Positions 8,584 to 11,776 of a stretch of DNA of 11,776 bases are shown here, one piece after another. The notes beneath the pieces are model-generated. The model was not told the origin of the DNA. It saw nothing but the letters and a program-made list of their open reading frames with translations, and ran no database searches. Position 1 is the stretch's first letter. Each line of letters begins with the position of its first letter. A program made the translations under genes and the position numbers. This DNA comes from Pigoraptor vietnamica. Lineage: Eukaryota > Opisthokonta > Filasterea. The stretch lies in NCBI GenBank assembly GCA_943704525.1, contig CALSCQ010001933.1, positions 1-11,776 of the forward strand, read 5' to 3'.

Positions 8584-9420
8584 CTAGGCAACCGGCTTGC
8601 GCGACCGCGTCCTCAGCTCGCTCCTCAGGCTGTCCATCGCCTCGCTGAGCCGCCGCATGTCGTTGCGGTTGTACGCCGCCTGCGCCTCCTTCGCAGCGCG
8701 CAGATCTTCCAAGTCCGCCGCAAGCCGCGCGTTTGCGTCCTTCAGCCGCGACACTTCGGCCACAAGCAGCGCGTTCGCCTGCTGCAGCGACGTCTGCGTG
8801 GCCATGGCCTTGCCCACGGCCGCGACGGCCTCCTGCCGGTCGGCCATCCGCTGCTCAATCTCGCGCGCGAGAGTCACGCGCAGCTTGTCGAGCTCAACGC
8901 GGCACCTCTCGCCATTGCACGGGGCCGGCTGCCCCCGGGGATCGTGCAGCGGGCGTGCCTGGGCGGCCGCCGTCGCGAGGACGTCGACCATGCCGCGCGA
9001 AGAGATGGGCGCGCTCGACGCCTTGCGCTTCTCCACGCGGCCAGAGGCAACGCCGCTGAGGGCACTCGGGACGGATGCGCTGGCATTCGAAGGCCCGCCC
9101 TGGTCGCCCCCACTGGGAGGAGCGGCAGCGTCGCTGGTCTGTTCGGCATCTCCCTCGGTGCGAGGCTTTCCAGGGAGGCCGATCGTGGGCATGTCGCGCC
9201 GCACGCCGCCCTCAAAGTGGCGCGCACAGACGCGGAGGTCGCCCTTGTCCTTGTGAAGGAGATCGAGACGGCCGCATGCCTCGAGCCAGGTGCGGCGGCC
9301 AATGGGGTCGCGGGAAGAGGGAAGGCGGTAGGACGAGAACGAGCGGCCCTCCTTTTCCTGCTGCTGCCTGAAGCGCAGCGAGTTTGTGGGACACCCCGAG
9401 ACGATGCACGTGGCCACCAT
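8584..9420 (-). CDS. THAP-type zinc finger protein with C-terminal coiled coil
   Basis: A single-exon gene of 278 residues. The N-terminus is a THAP domain, a C2CH zinc-dependent DNA-binding fold: C5, C10, C65 and H68. Its invariant residues are also present: P34 (YRLP), W45 (RTWL), F69 (ARHF) and P78 in an AVPTIF-like box (DMPTI). The 54-residue gap between the second and third cysteines is at or just beyond the long end of the family's usual range. Residues about 85-172 are a Gly/Ser/Ala-rich linker with a basic VEKRK patch that may be a nuclear signal. Residues 173-272 form a long coiled coil rich in Leu/Ala/Glu/Arg, suggesting a dimer. This is the layout of small animal THAP factors; no transposase domain follows. 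The frame is open upstream to 9732, but THAP domains begin at the protein N-terminus (MVxxC), so I choose ATG 9420. A nuclear DNA-binding role is inferred; its targets are unknown. Confidence 0.88.
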   Translation of the reverse strand: MVATCIVSGCPTNSLRFRQQQEKEGRSFSSYRLPSSRDPIGRRTWLEACGRLDLLHKDKGDLRVCARHFEGGVRRDMPTIGLPGKPRTEGDAEQTSDAAAPPSGGDQGGPSNASASVPSALSGVASGRVEKRKASSAPISSRGMVDVLATAAAQARPLHDPRGQPAPCNGERCRVELDKLRVTLAREIEQRMADRQEAVAAVGKAMATQTSLQQANALLVAEVSRLKDANARLAADLEDLRAAKEAQAAYNRNDMRRLSEAMDSLRSELRTRSRKPVA

Positions 9421-9747
9421 GTCGGCGTGTTGTGAGGAAGAAGGGGAAAAAACGGAAGCGAATCGATGGAAGTTGGGAAGCGCAGTTATTTGGGTGCTCC
9501 CAAACTCCCACGATTCCAAGAAAAATCCCCAAATAAAACAAAGGGTTACACACGAATGCAAGACGACACAAGAGTCGCGCGGAGACGAAGGTGCTTGCGA
9601 GGCAACGAGAGCGGGAAGGAGAAAGAGAGCGTGGAAGGGCTCTCGGTGACGCAAATAACGGTGTGGGAGGTGCGTGTGGGGGCATGTGCGCGCCAACAAA
9701 AAAGTGGGAGCGTGACGCTGTTTGTCCGCCAAATTAAATTGTGCGAC

Positions 9748-9799
9748 ATCTCGCTTATATCTTGTGTATGGAAAATGTATGACACAAAATAAGCGAGAT
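9748..9799. repeat. 52-bp near-palindrome
   Basis: ATCTCGCTTAT (9748-9758) and ATAAGCGAGAT (9789-9799) are perfect 11-bp reverse complements. Inside them TTGTGT and ACACAA form a second 6-bp pair, leaving a short central loop. The two arms could fold into a long hairpin or bind a symmetric factor; it could also be the remnant of a small inverted-repeat element. Confidence 0.75.
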
Positions 9800-9832
9800 T
9801 GCGCTGGGATTCAAATTTGGGAGCTGGTGGCA

Positions 9833-9840
9833 TGACGTCA
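9833..9840. promoter_or_regulatory. cAMP-response element (TGACGTCA)
   Basis: A perfect CRE/ATF palindrome TGACGTCA, extended to ATGACGTCAT at 9832-9841, lies about 260 bp upstream of ATG 10099. bZIP factors of the CREB/ATF type bind this site in many eukaryotes; use here is inferred. Confidence 0.5.
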
Positions 9841-9877
9841 TACTGCTGATGGAAGTAACATCGAGTAACAACAAAGA

Positions 9878-9886
9878 CCACGTGAC
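9878..9886. promoter_or_regulatory. E-box (CCACGTGAC)
   Basis: The core CACGTG at 9879-9884 with GAC following resembles sites of USF/MITF-type bHLH-zip factors. It lies between the CRE and the CCAAT box of the same promoter. Confidence 0.4.
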
Positions 9887-9920
9887 TGGCCCCCCATGAC
9901 CTCTGTGGCTGACGAGCCGA

Positions 9921-9928
9921 CCAATCAG
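9921..9928 (+). promoter_or_regulatory. CCAAT box (CCAATCAG)
   Basis: CCAATCAG matches the NF-Y consensus and lies about 175 bp upstream of ATG 10099, a typical distance given an unmapped 5' leader. Confidence 0.5.
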
Positions 9929-10098
9929 AGGGCGGCTTCGTTCAGCACTCACTACTCTCTCGTACACACACTCACTCTCGCACACACACACACTTCCTCC
10001 CTGTCTCTCCCTTCTCGACTGCTGCGTACACAAAACGACTGCGCAGTTCACAGTCAGTTGAGCGGCTTCTGGGTTGTTGCGCAAAGCACGTTCTGAAG

Positions 10099-11750
10099 AT
10101 GCGTTCCGCTCTCTTTGCTGTCGTCGCCCTCGCGGCTGTCGCTGCAGTGGCTGCGGCGCCCTTCACCAACCCGCACCACCCGCCCGGCGGTGCGTACACG
10201 TGCGCAGTTGCTCGCATGGCCCTGTCACACCCGTGGTCAATCGCATGCTTTGTTTCGTTGCGAAATCCTCTCGCTTATGTCGCGTGTTGTGTTTCGTCGC
10301 AGGTCCTGACCAGTGGACGGTCAAGCTCGTCGACAAGGCCATGGGCAATTTCATGTTCCGCGGTGACCTTCCCCTGAAGAACGACACGACGTTTGCGTAC
10401 GACGATCTCCTCACGGCTGTGCGGACTGCCGATCCCACGGTGCCCGAGAACGTCTTCCTCGTTGTGATTGCGTGAGTGACTTCGGACAGTGTGGTGTGTG
10501 TGTGTGTGGGTGTGTGGGTGTGTGCGAGAACGTCTTCCTCGTTGTCATTGCGTGAGTGACTTCGGACAGTGTGGTGTGTGTGTGTGTGGGTGTGTGGGTG
10601 TGTGCGAGAACGTCTTCCTCGTTGTCATTGCGTGAGTGACTTCGGACAGTGCGGTGTGTGTGTGTGTATGTGTGGGTGTGTGTGGGTGTGTGGTGTGGTG
10701 TTCGATGCCTGCAAGTGAGTATTAGTCGCTTTCGTTCATCGTGCGCAATCTGAGGGACGGTCTCTTCTTCCGCAGGCTCGAGTGGAGCGGCCTTGTGGAC
10801 AACCATAACTGGGTGGGTGTGCGAGCCCAACACAGCCCCATGTGGTCGCTTTTCGCGCATCTCACGCGACCTCTTTCTTCCGTTTCCTCAGGTGCCCACT
10901 GAGCAGAAGTTCTTCGCCGACAATGCTGACAAGGGCACCTTTTTCCACTGGCCGCTCTATGTGAGTCGCGAAGGCTCCTTTAGTGCTTGCGACTGCTATG
11001 GTCGTGCGTGTGCGTCTGCGTGTGGTGGGTCCGGCGACCTAAGCGTTGGCTAATAACTAATCGTTGCTCGCGTGTGTGTGTGTTTGCGTCGTGACAGGGT
11101 GACCTCGTGAACCCGAACCTCCTTCCCAAGGCCATGACGGAGTCGCTTGCCAAGAAGCTCCTCACGTGGCAGGTCGACAAGGTACTCGTTTGTAGCCCGG
11201 CTGCTCCCGCTCTTCACACAGCAATAGCATGTGTTGACTCCCACTCTCAGATGCCTAACACACCACTGCAAATACACACACACACTCACATGACGAACAC
11301 GAGCACGTAGTGATGTGCTGTCTCCCCTATCCCACCCGGCTGTTAGCGCACGTCGTCCCCATCTCACCAGTTATTGCCCTCGCCTCCACTCAGCTCCCCG
11401 ACAAGGTCGAGCAGTTGCATACGATGCTGAACACCAAGTACGACGTCCCCCGCGTGATCTACTACCACTGCCACACGGGCGTCGACCGCACCGGCGAGAT
11501 GTCCATCTCGTACCAGATTGGCATCCAGAAGCAGCAGTTCTCGACCTCGCTCGCTGCCTCGGACGCTCTCGACCAGTACGTCAACGGCCGCAAGCTCACG
11601 GTGGGCGTCCCCTCTTGCGCGATGAAGCTGTCGTTTTCTTACCTTGGGCACGATAGTCTGTCGGTGGACACTGCTGCGCCCACAACGGCCTTTCTCCTTC
11701 CAATCTGTTTGTCGTCTCGATGGCTGATCTCTCAGTTTAAGACTGCACAA
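10099..11750 (+). CDS. secreted or lumenal cysteine-phosphatase-like protein (HCx5R), 3' partial
   Basis: Proposed exons: 10099-10189, 10303-10471, 10776-10812, 10892-10960, 11098-11181, 11394-11600 and the start of 11736 onward; the gene is cut by the contig edge. All joins are GT-AG and keep frame, giving 219 residues before the last partial exon. Residues 1-20 are a classical signal peptide (MRSALF, then an Ala/Val core ending VAAA before PFTNP), so the product enters the secretory pathway. Residues 31-90 (QWTVKLVDKAMGNFMFRGDL...) match no family I can name. Residues 171-185 read VIYYHCHTGVDRTGE: a PTP-superfamily loop, with a hydrophobic beta strand before it, catalytic C176 and phosphate-binding R182, and the DRTGE ending seen in protist PTP-like proteins. 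An Asp general acid upstream cannot be assigned with confidence. Substrate unknown; phosphatase activity is inferred. Confidence 0.75.
10445..10684 (+). repeat. 80-bp tandem triplication containing an exon end and its 5' splice site
   Basis: Three copies with an exact 80-base period begin at 10445, 10525 and 10605. Each carries CGAGAACGTCTTCCTC, the coding end of exon 2, then GCGTGAGTGACTTCGG with the donor, then a TG-rich tract. Copy 1 provides the real coding exon. Copies 2 and 3 lie inside the intron (10472-10775) and differ from copy 1 by GTG to GTC (synonymous). Copy 3 also has T to C in CAGTGCGG and a diverged TG tract. Confidence 0.95.
11601..11735 (+). other. predicted intron near the contig edge
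   Basis: A GTGGGC donor follows KLT in frame, and the acceptor is CTGATCTCTCAG. The next exon begins TTTAAGACTGCACAA and then meets poly-G. Without splicing, the frame stays open but reads Ser/Leu-rich sequence of low likelihood. Confidence 0.55.
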
Positions 11751-11776
11751 GGGGGGGGGGGGGGGGGGGGGGGGGG
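11751..11776. repeat. poly-G tract at the window's 3' edge
   Basis: Twenty-six G bases close the window, apparently inside a coding exon (they would read as polyglycine). They more likely mark an assembly break or sequencing artefact than true coding sequence. Confidence 0.8.

Larger units (their letters stand above)
9421..10098. promoter_or_regulatory. divergent promoter region between the THAP gene and the secreted phosphatase-like gene
   Basis: The 678-bp region separates two divergent starts. It holds a 52-bp near-palindrome (9748-9799), a CRE (9833-9840), an E-box (9879-9884), a CCAAT box (9921-9925) and CA-rich stretches at about 9964-9992. All canonical boxes lie in the 270 bp upstream of ATG 10099, so they probably serve the plus-strand gene. 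I see no supported coding sequence in it. Confidence 0.6.

Noticed and set aside
8171-8587. Plus-strand open frame in the convergent spacer
   Set aside because: It encodes low-complexity Arg/Glu/Thr sequence from purine-rich DNA, with no domain and no good start context.
9421-9732. N-terminal extension of the THAP protein (104 further codons open)
   Set aside because: THAP domains start at the protein N-terminus with MVxxC. The extension is low-complexity and overlaps promoter-like sequence.
10411-10860. Minus-strand open frame with Thr-His repeats
   Set aside because: The repeated sequence is just the reverse complement of the TG-rich tandem repeat in an intron.
1-11776. Poly-G ends as telomeres or terminal inverted repeats
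   Set aside because: Both runs are G on the same strand, so they are not inverted repeats. They are pure homopolymers, not telomeric repeats.
1-11776. CRISPR array, insertion sequence, prophage or other bacterial-type system
   Set aside because: No spaced direct-repeat array, transposase or integrase is seen. All genes carry eukaryotic introns or domains.

Overview
This is a GC-rich stretch of nuclear DNA from an intron-rich unicellular eukaryote. Genes are broken by short GT-AG introns of about 80-300 bp, with donors such as GTGCGT, GTACGC, GTGGGT and GTGAGT. There are no Shine-Dalgarno sites or operons, and intergenic spaces are short. The protein families (a Munc13-type MUN/C2 protein, a complete ERCC6L2-type SNF2 protein, a THAP zinc finger) suggest an amoeboid or flagellate protist on the animal/fungus/amoeba side of the tree, for example an Acanthamoeba-like or apusomonad-like organism. 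The species cannot be fixed from the sequence. Runs of G at both edges suggest this is a whole contig.

Layout: (1) 127-1230 (+), the 3' end of a Munc13-family gene with MHD2, a C2 domain and a C-terminal C1 zinc finger; the 5' part lies outside the window. (2) 1370-2846 (-), a three-exon seven-repeat RCC1 beta-propeller protein, convergent with gene 1. (3) 2847-3461, a divergent promoter region with a cluster of E2F-like octamers and a perfect 9-bp inverted repeat. (4) 3462-8126 (+), a multi-exon ERCC6L2 orthologue with Tudor, SNF2 ATPase and HEBO-type C-terminus (start at 3462, or conservatively at 3759). (5) 8127-8583, a convergent 3' region with a purine-rich strand. (6) 8584-9420 (-), a THAP zinc finger/coiled-coil protein. 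(7) 9421-10098, a second divergent promoter region with a 52-bp near-palindrome, CRE, E-box and CCAAT elements. (8) 10099 to the window end (+), a secretory-pathway protein with a cysteine-phosphatase HCx5R loop, truncated at the contig edge.

The genes do not form an obvious pathway. They look like ordinary neighbours in a compact genome: membrane trafficking/DAG signalling, an RCC1 scaffold, DNA repair, DNA binding, and a secreted or lumenal phosphatase-like enzyme. The most unusual structural feature is an 80-bp tandem triplication in the last gene (10445-10684). It copies the end of a coding exon together with its 5' splice site and a TG-rich tract.
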